DNA of 64,000 nucleotides from Anolis sagrei (Eukaryota; Chordata; Lepidosauria; Squamata; Anolidae): positions 28,733,875 through 28,797,874 of the forward strand of contig NC_090034.1 in assembly GCF_037176765.1 (NCBI RefSeq). Reading direction: 5' to 3'. The notes beneath the pieces are model-generated. The model saw only the letters and a program-made list of their open reading frames with translations. It searched no databases and was not told the origin of the DNA. The position numbers were made by a program, and so were the translations under genes. This document shows positions 52,874 to 64,000 of the stretch, piece by piece; the stretch's first letter is position 1; every line of letters starts with the position of its first letter.

Positions 52874-53185
52874 GCTGACACAATATGAGGATTTAAAGAT
52901 AGAACTGCAAAGACTCTGGCACAAGCCAGTAAAGGTGGTTCCAATGCTGATCGGGTGCAGTGCCTAAAAACTTTGGCCTGCACTTAAAAACAATCAGTGC
53001 TGACAAAATTACCATCTGTCAGCTGCAAAAGGCCACCCTATTCGGATCTGCACGCATTATCCGCCAATACATCTCACAGTCCTAGATACTTGGGAAGTGT
53101 CTGACGTGTGATCAAATACAAAACCCAGCACAGTGATCTTGTTTGCTATGTACTAATCTTGTGTATCAAATATTATTATTATTCA
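52873..53185 (+). mobile_element. R4/Dong-like LINE 3' end, second copy
   Basis: It begins at the TAA run and reads DLKIELQRLWHKPVKVV after one shift, then TICQLQKATLFGSARIIRQY and TCTCACAGTCCTAG. The tail runs into an ATT run at 53172-53182. It is closest to the minus copy at 43146-43421. Confidence 0.6.
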
Positions 53186-53189
53186 TAAT

Positions 53190-53306
53190 AATAGTCTAGG
53201 CTTTTGGGTTTTCATTTTAACTATGTTTTCTTATGTCATTTATAGATATATTTCACTATGTTGTGCCCAGCCTTGAGCCAAAAGGAGAGGCGGGTAATAA
53301 ATACTA

Positions 53307-53348
<42 letters not shown>

Positions 53349-53455
53349 TTTAATGTGTGTATATTTTAATATGGGCTTTTGTAGCTACTTTTTAACTGTG
53401 ATTTAATTTTATAGATTTATTTCACTATGTAATAAATAAATAAACATTACTAATC
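53190..53455 (+). mobile_element. Two LINE 3' tails separated by (TAA)n
   Basis: CAGCCTTGAGCCAAAAGGAG at 53269-53288 matches the tail before 50505. (TAA)n runs at 53311-53347. A second AT-rich tail ends in AATAAATAAATAAAC near 53446. Confidence 0.6.
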
Positions 53456-54478
53456 ATATTAATATCATCCTCATCTGTCTGGGTAGGCCAGCATCTTCCC
53501 CTTAATCCCACTGAGAAGCAAAGCTACCCTTCTAGCCATCCATTTCTATTATGGAGGATCAGGTGCTTGCGCATCAGAACACATTGGTGGCACAGAATAT
53601 GGGAGGAGGAGAAGCAGATGAAAGCCTTTCCAAAGGGATGCAGCGCACAACGCAGTGCACTGAATATTCCCTCCATCCGTTTCCTGGACCGGATGATGAT
53701 GCTGATGATGCTGATGCCGGTGGCGCACTGAGAGCATCTCTCCTCCGCAAACAGCTCCATTGCATCTCTCTGGCATCTCTTTCTCTCCCTCCTTCCTTTT
53801 CCAGGCGCCTCCCTTTTTTCTTTTCCCTCTGAGCACAAAAGGAGTGCAATTAAGTGCATTTGAGACGCCGGACGGAGACGGATATTTCCCCCCTTTTGAC
53901 ACAAGGTGTGTGGCTGTGTCCAAATGGAGGCCAGCTTGCGTGCAGCATTGAACTGGCGGAGCCCGGTTTTGACAGATTAAGAATCTGGGATGGAAATGCC
54001 ATCGGAATTTAGCTGGGACTTGCAGGCGGGGTGAGTCATGAGGCGTTGACAGTCAGAACGGCATAATGGTGATAACATATTTTGGATTTTGGACACACTG
54101 CTATTGCGGGAGGGGAGAATCTCTAGCCAAACAAGATGCAGCGATGAGAGAGCATTTTCCAAATGAACAGTGCTTTGGTACCCATCACTCCCAATTTGGT
54201 ACGCATCTGTTATCAATTAAATCTGCTTCCGTGCTCTGCTTTGAGGAGGCATAGCGGAGAATGAGAGCGAGGCCTGGTTTGTCCAGCAACGCCAACATGG
54301 TAGCATTTGATGCCACCCATTTGAGCACCATTGAGCCAGACCTCCTGGTTCAGCATTATCTAAAGAAATGCTGGATCTGAGCACCAGACCTCATCTCCAG
54401 ATTGCATGGAGAAGGAAGGCGAGGGTGAAGGGGTATCAAACTGCAGCACAGCTAGAAAAGTAATTGCTTGTGACGGTT
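53456..54478. other. Unassigned, apparently unique sequence
   Basis: Moderate G+C, no recognised transposon. Open frames of ~90-126 codons overlap on both strands at 53524-53951 without protein-like features. A short GATGATGCT repeat occurs near 53693-53720. It could be intergenic DNA with regulatory content; nothing specific can be shown. Confidence 0.5.
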
Positions 54479-54479
54479 T

Positions 54480-54787
54480 GATTTATTGTGTTATCAAACG
54501 CTTTCCTGGCCAGAATCATTAGGATGCTGTGAGTTTTTCAGGCTATATGTCCATGTTCCAGTAGCATTCTCTGCTAACCTTTCTCCTGCATCTGTGGCTA
54601 ATGGCACAGGCCTCTATGTATTTGCTCTCCTTTGCTGTCTTGAGAGTCTCTGCAGGTTGCAGCAACAAATAAATCAAATTAGGTTGCTGTGAGATTTTTG
54701 GGCTGTATGGCCATGTTCAGCAGCATTCTCTCCTGATTTTTCGCCAGCATCTGTAGCAAGCATCCTCAGAGAATCTGTTGTTACTGA

Positions 54788-54830
<43 letters not shown>

Positions 54831-55840
54831 AATAACATCCATGGTGGGAGAAAAACTCTTGTCTGTTTGAAACAAGTGTGGATGTTGCAATGAGCAAGCT
54901 TGAATAGTATTGAGTAGCCATGAAGTTCCAAAGTCAATTAGTGAAGGTCTCTGCATATAGTGAAGCAAGTGGAGTGTATTTATATCCCTGTGAAATAATG
55001 TCCAGAGTGGGAGAAAGAACCCTTGTCTGTTTAAAGCAAGTGTGAATGTTGAAATGAGCCAGCTTGGATAGCATCAAGCAGCCATGAAGCTCCAAAGTCA
55101 ATCATTGAGGGTCTCTGCACAGAGGTAGTGAAGTAAGTGGAGTGTATATATTTACCCTAATATCCAGGGTGGGAGAAAGAACCTGTGTCTGTTTGAAGCA
55201 AGTGTGGATGTTGCAATTAGCAAGATTGGATAGCATTGAGTAGCCTTGCAACTGCAAAGTCAATCAGTGAAGGTCTCTGCCTGGCCTCTGTTGCCTGGGG
55301 GCACTAACTGTTTGGGAGGTGTTTGCTGCTTGGAGTTTTCCTGTTTCTGAGTGGTGTTCCTTATTTACTGTTTAGATTCTGGTGTTTTTTTAATCCTGGT
55401 AATCTCAGAAATAGGAGAACTCCAGACAATAAGCAACCAAGGGCCGGTGAACACCTCCCAAACAGAGGGTTCTTCCAGGCAGTAGAGGCGAGGCTACCTC
55501 TATGGAGATACTCTCACTGATTGACTGTACCTTGAAATTTTTCATGTACTTGTGGATTTAAGTGGCATCTCTGTGTAGTCTGACACGATGGCAACAACAG
55601 CCAGGCTACCTCTATGCAGAGACCATCACTGATTGACTGCGCAAACTTCATGGCTACTCAATGCTTTTCAAGCTTGCTAATGGCAACATCCACACTTGCT
55701 TCAAACAGACAAAGGTTCTTTCTCCCATCCTGGACATCATTCCACAGGGATATATATACACACACACTCCACTTGCTTCACTACCTCAATGCAGAGACAC
55801 TCACTGATTGGCTGTGCAAACTTCATGGCTATAAAATAAA
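54480..55840. mobile_element. Penelope terminal repeats in inverted pair with ~163-bp internal tandem
   Basis: The left arm (about 54490-55320) carries GCTGTGAGTTTTTCAGGCT, GGCTGTATGGCCATGTTC, a (TG)n run at 54791-54829 and three tandem units of ~163 bases (GTGGGAG marks at 54843, 55007 and 55169). A ~120-base spacer follows. The right arm (55440-55840) is the same sequence inverted, with a small piece of Penelope coding 3' end (TTGTGGATTTAAGTGGC near 55550). It appears to be a deletion derivative of the 44566-45975 type. Confidence 0.65.
54791..54829 (+). repeat. (TG)n microsatellite
   Basis: About 19 uninterrupted TG units inside a Penelope terminal repeat. Confidence 0.95.
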
Positions 55841-55989
55841 AACCGAAATGCAAGCAGCAACACAGTAAAATACAAAAACATGATGAATACAATAACCAAT
55901 TAACACAAAACATAAGAATGCAATGAACAATCACAGTAACAGTGAGCGGGCCGCATGTACAATAAAATGATTAAAAACTCAGGGTGAGA

Positions 55990-57058
55990 TAAAAGGAGCA
56001 GATTATTTGCAAGGAAGAACTCATAGAGAAATGGGGTGGTAAACAAGCCTTCGTACAAGGGGGAGGTGTACTCCAAAGGACAAAAGTGTTGAGGGGAGCA
56101 ATAGCATAAGGTTGTATTGCTACTCTCCAAAAGCACAATGGCAGAGCCAGGTCTTGAGATTCTTTTTAAAGCTTTCTAAGGTAGGGGCTTTCCTAATCTC
56201 TCCGGGCAATGAGTTCCAGAGTTGGGGGGCCACAGAGGAGAAGGCGCTCTCCCTTGTACCCACAAGACAAGCCTGTGACACTGGTAGGGGCGAAAGGAGA
56301 GCCTCCCCCGAAGATCAAAGAGCTCGGGCTGGTTCATGGAGAGAGATATGGTCACGAAGGTAGGCAGGCCCCAAACCGTTTAGGCAGGCACTGGTCCAGT
56401 ATCCACGGGGCTTCCTTGGAATCTGGTGGAAATGAGTAATGGAGTTAAGTGTCATCTGCGTAGAGATGGCACTGTACTCCAAAACTCCAGATGACCTCTC
56501 CCAGCGGTTTCATATAGATGTTAAATGTTAAATTGATGTTAAATAGCATGGGGGACAGAATAGACCCTTGCGGGACGCCACAGGTCAATGGCCAGGAGTC
56601 CGAACAGGACTCCCACAGCTTCACCGACTGGGAACGACCCTCCAGGAAGGACCAGAGCCACAGTAAAACCGTGCCCCCAAGTCCCATCTCACCGAGTCTC
56701 CCTAGAAGGATGCCATGGTCGATGGTATCAAAAGCCGCTGAGATATCCATGAGAACGAGCAGGGTCACACTCCCCCTGTCCACTTCCCTACGGAGGTCAT
56801 CCAGCAAGGTGACCAAAGCCATCTCGGTACTGTGCCCAGGTCGAAAGCCAGACTGTGAACGATCTCGAAAATTGGTGTCATCGAGGAATCCCTGAAGCTG
56901 TGAGGCAACTACCCACTCCAGAACCTTGCCCAGAAAAGGGAGGTTGGAAATGGGTCTGTAGTTGTCACATATAGTTGGGTCAAGGGAGATCTTCTTTAGT
57001 AGAGGTTTTACCACTGCCTGCTTAAGGTAGGACAGGAATTTCCCCTGGCCCAATGAAG
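55990..57058 (-). mobile_element. L2-clade LINE fragment
   Basis: Minus frame 57053-56445 is open for 202 codons: FLSYLKQAVVKPLLKKISLD, YRPISNLPFLGKVLEWVVAS, SGFRPGHSTEMALVTLLDDL, MDISAAFDTIDHGILLGR, CGVPQGSILSPMLFN, then CHLYADDT. A short tandem duplication follows LFN (TTAAATGTTAAATTGATG near 56521). After ~56445 a deletion leads to the 3' end at 56110-56390. Confidence 0.85.
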
Positions 57059-57061
57059 CAT

Positions 57062-57275
57062 TTATTACCTCTATGCAGATGATCTCACTGATTGACTTTG
57101 CAGCTTCATGGCTACTTAATGATATTCAAGCTTGCTCATTGCAACATTCACACTTGCTTCAAACAAGCAAGGGCTCTGTGTTCTCAAATAATATTCTGTG
57201 TCCAGGTTGGCTCTTCAAGTTCTGACTTCTCCGGTTGAATTAGTTCACAGTGCATTTCATATTCTGCTTGAATTA
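57062..57275. mobile_element. Penelope-like fragment
   Basis: The left part matches the terminal-repeat tandem unit in inverse orientation (CTCATTGCAACATTCACAC). The right part (GTGTTCTCAAATAATATTC, GTGTCCAGGTTGG) matches the coding 3' region of the element at 44566-45975. Confidence 0.6.
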
Positions 57276-57399
57276 ATATTGTAGGCCTCCTTGAGAAGAA
57301 TATAAATCCAAATAATAGGAATGATAACGCAGAGATGTTAACGCAGAGATGTTGTCTCCTCAGGTGGAAGGAGCTCAACTGAGGCACTTCCGGACTGAG

Positions 57400-58590
57400 C
57401 CAATCTGTTCCCAACGTGATGGGGACTACTGAAGCCACGCTGCGGATGGAGAACGTGGACGTGAAGGAAGAGTGGCAGGATGAGGACTTCCCAAGGTTGG
57501 TTTTGCAGTCAAACGGGGTGCTATTTTTGTGGGGGTGAAATGACCCAGATCTGTTTCCCATCTGCTGGACAGCTGTAATGATCTCTAGTATCGGGGGTGC
57601 TTCCATGATGCCTTGAGGTTGTTTTTCTGGCAGAAGCGCGTGTTGTTGATGACAAGGTTGTGTTCCGCACAGTTGCTGTTTCCAAGCCCGTCTTTTCCTA
57701 TGGTCCCTGGCCACAGGTCGAAGTCTTGTCCAACTCTTGCATTACAGTCCCCCAGGAGGATGATCCTTAGGTATCTCCGATAGGATGGTGTCCAGCTGAC
57801 AGTATTTTTTTTCCTTGATGTCTTCATCAGCATCTAGCATTGGTGCGTAGGAACTTACGATGGTTGCATGTTGGTTTTTGGCGAGGTTAATTTGGAGGGT
57901 TGAGAGTCGTTCGTTGATGCCAATGGGTGATTCGGTCAGAAATGATGCTTCACCAGGTCATTTCTGATAGCAAAGCCAACTCTGTGCATTCTTTGTTCTT
58001 CTTCAGGCAGTCCCTTCCAGAAGAAGATGTAGCCTCCTTTTTCTTCCTTCAGCTGTCCCTCTCCTGCCAAGTCTCCTGAAGTGCTGCTATGTTGATGTTA
58101 AAGCGTCCCAGCTCCCTTGCAATGATAGCAGTTCTGCATTCGGGGCATTCATTGTCAGTGTTGCCAATCAGCGTCCATACATTCCATGTTCCAAAGTTCG
58201 TTTCTCATTTTTGGCCGCAGGGTAGTGACCCCACTGGACACGGCAGCTCGGTCAGGGATAAGAGATGCAGACTATGTTTAGGGCACCTTTTCTAGCCCCT
58301 TCCCCGTGTGGGGTGAGCAGAGTGGAACCTCAAAAGGGCTGCTCAGTCATGGATACAGCTGCCGAACTACTCAACTGCCTCAGACCTTGAGGTAGAATGA
58401 TGGAGTCTGTATCCACCACCCATGTGCCAGTCTGCAACTAGGGGCTTCCAGATTTCACAATCCTTCCCCCATCACCACTCGCTGATCACCATGGGACTTT
58501 TGTTATTTTGTTTTTATTTTTCTTGGAAGACACCTGTGTGAGAGTTTTTTTAGTGTGTGGAGGTCAGTCACTGGACGGGAGATTTCTGTT
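57400..58590 (-). mobile_element. LINE 5' part encoding an AP-type endonuclease
   Basis: Minus-strand pieces read [62 protein letters not shown]: the exonuclease-endonuclease-phosphatase domain of a LINE, with the LGDxNARVG signature. Several frame breaks. The clade could not be fixed (RTE-like or related). It lies downstream of, and in the same orientation as, the RT fragment that follows, so two copies are present. Confidence 0.65.
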
Positions 58591-59770
58591 TAGTGAGTTT
58601 ATTTGATCAGATAAGCACTTGGTGAGCTTTACAAACAAAGGAAGCATCACACCTACTCCTCAGTCCTTACTTTACATACTTAGACAATCCTTCATTGTCC
58701 AAGTATGATGGCCTTCCAAGTGCAGTGTCTTGGCAGTGGGTACGTAGGTGACTGTGGAGCCCTATTCTTGATCCGCATGTTCTTCCACAGTAAGGACTTC
58801 GGTTTCCAGGTGGAAGGCAGTCCCACTCAGGGCTGGCTTAACACATCTTCTTCCTCTTAGCACATTTCTCCCTTTTGCCCTCCATTTTAGTATCTACAAA
58901 TTCCATAGTACTGCTGGTCACAGCTGACTTCCAGCTATAGAGCGCTCAAGGACCAGGGCTTCCCAGTTCTCAGTGTCTATGCCACTGCTTTCAGCCCATC
59001 TTTCACTCTCTTTTCCTGCTCACCAACATTCCATTTTCCGTTCTTGAGTTCGGACTAGAGTAACTGCTTTGGGAGATGGTGATATGTGGGCATGCAGACA
59101 ATGTTGCCTTCAGTCCAGCTGAGTTGATGTTGTAGGAGCATTGCTTTAATGCTGGTGGCCTTTTCTTCTTCAAGCATGCTGATATTTGTCCGCCTGTCTT
59201 CCCAAGAGATTTGCAGCATTTTTCTGAGGTAATGCTGATGGAATTCCAGGACATGTAGACAGTCCACGTTTTGCAGGAGTACAGCAGGGTTGGGAGGACA
59301 ATAGCTTTATAAATAAGCACCTTGGTATTCCTATGGAAGTCTCGATCCTCAAACACTCTGCTTCATTCGGAAGAATGCTGCACTAGCAGAGCTCAGGCAA
59401 TGTTGTATTTCAGTGTCAATGTTGACTTTTGTGGAGAGGTGGCTGCTAAGAGAGCAGAAATTGTAACATTTTCTAATGTTACAGCATTAAGCTGTATTTC
59501 TGGCACTGCAGAAGGATTTGCTGGTGACTGCTAGAAGAGCACTTTGGTTTTCTTGATGTTCAATGAAAAGCCGAGCTTCTTGTATCCTTCTGCAAAGGTG
59601 TATAAGTGGCTTGTAGGTCTTCTTCTGAATGCACACAGACTACGTTATCATCGGAATATTCGGTTTCTATAACAGATATTGTTGTGACCTTGGTTTTGGC
59701 TTTCAGTCTGCTGAGGTTAAATAGCTTGCCATCTGTCCCATATATTATTCCCACTCCAATGGGAAGCTTT
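58590..59770 (-). mobile_element. LINE 3' part: RT remnant and C-terminal zinc finger
   Basis: Pieces read LFNLSRLKAKTKVTTISVIE with a YSDD box in place of YADD. Then come DRDFHRNTKVLIYKAIVLPT, LLYSCKTW, WEDRRTNISMLEEE, HQLSWTEGNIVCMP and finally CGRTCGSRIGLHSHLRTH, a C2H2-like finger at the end of the protein. Many frame breaks. Same LINE type as the endonuclease fragment, separate copy. Confidence 0.6.
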
Positions 59771-59786
59771 TGCCGCCACATCAATG

Positions 59787-60410
59787 TGATGTGGCGGCAA
59801 AAAAAGCCAATGGGATTTTGGCCTGCATCAATAGGAGCATAGTGTCTAGATCTAAGGAAGTAATGCTACCCCTCTATTCTGCTTTGGTTAGACCACATCT
59901 GGAATATTGTGTCCAATTCTGGGCACCACAATTCAAGAGGGATATTGACAAGCTGGAATGTGTCCAGACTAAAATGATCAAGGGTCTGGAGAACAAGCCC
60001 TATGAGGAGCGGCTTAGGGAACTGGGCATGTTTAGCCTGAAGAAGAGAAGGCTGAGAGGAGATATGATAGCCATGTATAAATATGTGAGAGGAAGCCACA
60101 GGGAGGAGGGAGCAAGCTTGTTTTCTGCTTCCTTGGAGACTAGGACGCGGAACAATGGCTTCAAACTACAAGAGAGGAGATTCCATCTGAACATTAGGAA
60201 GAACTTCCTGACTGTGAGAGCCGTTCAGCAGTGGAACTCTCTGCCCCGGAGTGTGGTGGAGGCTCCTTCTTTGGAAGCTTTTAAGCAGAGGCTGGATGGC
60301 CATTTGTCAGGGGTGATTTAAATGCAATATTCCTGCTTTTAGGCAGGGGGTTGGACTGGATGGCCCATGAGGTCTCTTCCAACTCTTTGATTCTATGATT
60401 CTATGATTCC
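59787..60410 (+). mobile_element. CR1 LINE 3' part with fold-back 5' junction
   Basis: 183 codons are open across the junction and into CR1: [95 protein letters not shown] (stop 60321). The 3' end has three ATTCTATG-type repeats. The first CR1 bases (TGATGTGGCGGCAAAA, 59787-59802) are mirrored as TTTTGCCGCCACATCA at 59768-59783. Confidence 0.92.
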
Positions 60411-61200
60411 CGTCAACAAGATGAAGTATCATATTATTTCATAGTATTATTTATACTTTCATTTCTAGAGAAAACTTTCCCCTTTCTGTGAGTATGCGCC
60501 ATAAGGCCATAATATCATCTTCATTGCTGGCACATGTTGAAACCCATTATGTCATTGCTATCTAATTAGCCTCCTCATTTATTCCCATGGCATATGAGAT
60601 TTATGGCCTTGCTGTGTCGACCATTTCACTCCCAAACTACCTCACCCTATGCTGAGCTTTGAAGTCTTTAGCAAAACAATTCTTCTGAAGTTCTATGCTG
60701 GGTCAAGCTGTCCCTTCTTGGAGGCTGTTACAGCTAACTAAAACTAACTTTTTGGTGTGGTGCAGATGCAACAAGTGTCTTCCTGTACTTTTGAGATGTC
60801 AGAAACCAAACCCGGGTCAAAAACCAGAGTCAAAGACTCACTTATTAGATCCCTTGGCTGCAGATGTGGTTTTGATAGACATGCTGATTTAGTGGAGAGG
60901 AAGAAGGGAGACGACCCATCTGCCTTTTGCTCTGGCAGCTGGGCTGAGACAGAGCACCCATTGTCCTTGGAACACAAGGGCTCTGTCGTACTCTGGAGCA
61001 TGGACTCCAAGGGCCGAGGAGCGAGTCTCTCGTGGCACTCTGCAAGCAGATCACTTCTCTCCCATTTCATTTCCCCTTTATGACATTTCCTCATAGTTTC
61101 CAATGGCCCTACGCAACAAATTTTGCAAATTTCATTTTTTTAAAAGGAAACACATAAACTACCACCGTCCGCTACATAAGGAGTGAAATGAATATAATGA
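60411..61200. other. Unassigned sequence
   Basis: No recognised transposon. Overlapping frames of ~105-119 codons at 60744-61103 on both strands have no identifiable domain. It may be unique DNA. Confidence 0.45.
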
Positions 61201-61204
61201 GTAC

Positions 61205-61900
61205 TGTGTTGTCAAAGGGTTTCATGACCAGAATTACTGGGTTGCTGTGAGTTTTTTAGACTGTATGGCCATGTTCCAGCAACATTCTCTCCTGACATTT
61301 CACCTGCATCTGTGGCTAATGACATCTTCAGAGGTTCTGTTGGCAGTGAGGCAAGTGGAGTGTATATATATATATATATCTGTGGAATAATGTCCAGAGT
61401 GGGAGAAAGAACTCTTTTCTGTTTAAAGCAACTGTAAATGTTGCAATGAACAAGCTTGAATAGCGTTGAGTAGCTATGGAGTTTGTAAAGTCAATCAGTG
61501 AGGGTATCTGCATAGAAGTAGTGCAGCACGTGGAGTGTATATATTTACCATAGAATAATATCCAGGGTGGGGAAAAGAACCCTTGTCTGCGTAAAGCAAG
61601 TGTGAAAGTTGCAGTGAGCAGGCCTGAATAGCATTGAGTAGCCATGAAACTGCAAAGTCAATCAGTGAGGGCATCTGAATAAAGGTTGTGAGGCAAGTGA
61701 AGTGTATATATCCCTGTGGAATAATGTCCAGGGTGGGAGAAAGGACACGTGTCTGTTTGAAGCAAGTGTGAATGTTGCAATGAGCAAGCTTAAATAGCAT
61801 TAAGTAGCCATGAAGCTGCAATCAGTGAGGTTCTCCGCATAAAGGTAGGCTGGTTTCTGTTGCCTGGAGGCACCCTCTGTTTGGGAGGTGTTCATACAAG
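61205..61900 (+). mobile_element. Penelope terminal-repeat derivative with ~165-bp tandem
   Basis: GTTGCTGTGAGTTTTTTAGA, CTGTATGGCCATGTTCC and TCTCCTGACATTTCACCTGC open the element. Three tandem units follow, with GTGGG marks at 61399, 61567 and 61733. It ends in GGCACCCTCTGTTTGGGAGG. Same plan as the left arm at 54480-55320. Confidence 0.7.
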
Positions 61901-62132
61901 CTATATACATTTCTGGTGTGAAAATTCAAAACCATGGCCTGTTGGACTATGCCTTATGGTATATACCTTTGGCTTAATTTTGTTCCGAAGTGTCACAACT
62001 GGGAGGATTAGATCAGGAGAAACGACCTAGTTGGAAATCATTATCATCACCACTACCACCATCATAATAACAATAATAATTACATACTTCCTTAAGTAAC
62101 TGATTCAAGATTGAGAATGGTGGTGGTGGTGG

Positions 62133-62163
<31 letters not shown>

Positions 62164-62699
62164 AGAAATAGGTTGCACATTCTGATTTGGTGCCAAGCCA
62201 TGTACATTTCCGGTACATGTATTTGTGCGAAGAAAAGCTCCTGTTTATACCCATTGCCCCCCATGAAAACAAAAAGAGCGAAGCGGCCAATTTCCATGCC
62301 AGCGAGGCCTAACCATGGATCCCTTCTGAGTCAATAAAGTGTGATTAAATTGGCAAGCTGCCCCTGGGGAGGCAGGATTATGTAATCAGGGAAAGAGAAG
62401 GTTTTTCTCTTGTTCTTTTTCGGAAGCAGAAAATAGAGACAGTTGTGTGTTCCTATCATCATCTTCCTCTTTCAACCCCTGGGTTTATCCCGGCAGCTGT
62501 TTGGGATAAACGAGTTGGGATGCTCTATCTCGATCTCTGGGTCCAAAGGGAGTGATGCTCAGAGGGCGGATGCAGGGAGCATGCTCAGAAAGAGACGGCC
62601 GGAAAGCTGTCAGAGGATCCGTCTGCCACGTCCAAAATGGTGCCAAATTGATGCCGTTCAGAAGAGGGAGAGAAAGAAGCAGGGAACGAGAGCTTTGTA
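61901..62699. other. Unassigned sequence with GGT/GAT triplet run
   Basis: (GGT)n then (GAT)n at 62117-62162. The rest has no recognised repeat or gene. Confidence 0.5.
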
Positions 62700-62837
62700 A
62701 CATACACACACACACACACACATAGACAAAACCTCTGAGAAACTTATTTAAAAAGGAAAAGGTGGAAGATTCTTGAATGAGCCATATCTGAAGACCAGGA
62801 ATAGCGGTAAGGAGAGAACCTCTTTGGATTTGTTTAC

Positions 62838-62875
<38 letters not shown>

Positions 62876-63194
62876 TATACATTTACATATATGCACGCAC
62901 ATAAATATACACACAGAGATACACATATACCTACACACTTCGTATAGATATAGATATAGATATATACACATTATGCATACACTCACACACTTCATGTATA
63001 TATATATATACACACACACATATATATATACTCACATACTTTATATATACATATGCACACACACATACATATATACAAATACTGTTGCAAGGCTCCCAGT
63101 AGTATCACTCCTCGAAGATTCCATCACAACACATACTTATATATCCACACAGAAACATATATATACATACACACACTTTACGCATATATAAGCC

Positions 63195-63230
<36 letters not shown>

Positions 63231-63240
63231 TACATACATA
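62700..63240 (+). repeat. Cluster of (CA)n, (TA)n and mixed ACATAT repeats
   Basis: Separate dinucleotide runs at 62703-62722, 62839-62876, 62998-63030 and 63199-63226 (the longest CA run) lie in AT/CA-rich DNA, with (CATA)n at 63224-63240. Confidence 0.9.
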
Positions 63241-64000
63241 GAGAGGGGAGCTTTGCCAGCTGCAATCGCATTTTCCTGAGCAACAAGAACAATGAGCTAA
63301 GAGCGTCATTGCTCTAGCCTGGGCTTTGGGTTAATATCTGAATTTTAACTTCCAAGATGTGTAAATATGAAAATGAAGCAGCCCCTTCCTCATTAAATAC
63401 CTGTAAAGGGGAGAGAACTGAAGCTGTTTTACTGTATTATTTGCACTTCCCTTCCTGGAGCTGCCTCTGAGCTGAGCAAGTGTATTTCGTAACGCACAAG
63501 CTGATTGGCGGTTGAGAATCCAGGGGGATTATCTGGTAATCCAAGTAATTATATATGCAGTATTATAAAATAAAAGGGATATACACACATATGTAGGATA
63601 CACTCACATCTTCTAATATTTGGTGTTTTATTTGCGAGGAATTGTGTTTTAGCTATCTGTTTCTCTTCCATTTCAAATCTGCAGGCCGCTCCCAGAAGAG
63701 GCAGGAATGGACTCCTTAGGTGGCCCAAATGAGACACTCTGTGAGTAATGGTATTGGAAAACGTATATTTCTGCCAGTAATGTCTTGTTGTTATCTTTTC
63801 CAATGAATCTGATCTTCTCATGATATGTCCAAACTACCGGTCAAAAGAGAAGACTATGTTCTGCCATGTTCAGCCAATATGATTGCTCTAATACCAATTT
63901 GATACTGTAGAACCTTGACTTAAGAGTGGGTGCTTTGAATTAAGAGCTGTCACTCAGCCTGTGTTTTGCTTTGACATGAGAGCCATGTTTTGAGTTAAGA
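63241..64000. other. Unassigned; weak LINE-like scrap near 63770-63830
   Basis: The minus strand reads HIMRRSDSLEKI near 63830-63790, like the BovB/RTE phrase RRxxSLEKT, but similarity fades at once. No gene is visible up to the window end. Confidence 0.35.

Noticed and set aside
38130-53347. (ATT)n/(TAA)n arrays as centromeric or telomeric DNA
   Set aside because: Short, scattered, tied to LINE tails; no TTAGGG repeats seen.
53524-53923. Overlapping minus frames of 91-126 codons
   Set aside because: Three registers are open together with low-complexity Lys/Arg/Glu content and no recognised domain.

Overview
The window is vertebrate nuclear DNA from a squamate reptile, most likely an iguanian lizard. 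Three things point there: a mix of L2-, CR1-, BovB (RTE)-, L1- and R4-type LINEs, Penelope-like elements, hAT elements, Helitrons and tRNA-derived SINEs; very many (TAA)n/(TTA)n runs; and one spliced host gene whose exons match a vertebrate ciliary protein. There is no bacterial-style gene organisation. Species cannot be fixed from the sequence alone.

Host genes. On the minus strand, 47254 down to 38211, eight coding exons join in phase into a 454-residue RSPH3 (radial spoke head 3). Every junction has GT-AG splice sites and the summed coding length is exactly 1365 bases. About 80 bases upstream of the chosen start lies a perfect RFX X-box, the usual control element of ciliary genes. The introns hold an L2 LINE split by a solo LTR, an R4/Dong-like fragment and a Penelope-like element. 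A second, unidentified minus-strand gene may end in a terminal exon with a long 3' UTR at 21.4-22.9 kb.

Layout. 0-5 kb: two copies of one small hAT element, a young SINE, an LTR-like fragment and two BovB pieces. 5-7.6 kb: L2 interrupted by a hAT element that is itself interrupted by a SINE. 7.6-14.4 kb: mostly unassigned sequence plus a Helitron and a CR1 that carries a 56-base retrocopy. 14.4-20.2 kb: L2, L1, a second Helitron, L2 copies and a solo LTR. 20.4-23.5 kb: SPIN-like hAT end, the possible 3' UTR, LINE and hAT scraps. 23.5-34.35 kb: a 75-bp satellite array split by an L2, which is in turn split by a nearly whole, young Ty3/Gypsy chromovirus fossil. 34.4-38.2 kb: LINE and SINE debris. 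38.2-47.4 kb: RSPH3. 47.4-53.5 kb: trinucleotide-rich repeats, CR1, a Penelope hairpin, an I/Vingi-like LINE and R4-like pieces. 53.5-64 kb: unassigned DNA alternating with Penelope terminal-repeat derivatives, L2, an endonuclease-bearing LINE, CR1 and microsatellites.

The strongest signals are the nested-insertion histories, dated by target-site duplications; the satellite with a 677-bp higher-order period and a palindromic core; the R4/Dong-like 3' ends lying in (TAA)n; Penelope-derived inverted-repeat miniatures; and the RSPH3 promoter and divergent C-terminus. No new multi-gene system is apparent. Family names rest on recognised protein motifs and remembered consensus sequences, not on a database search.
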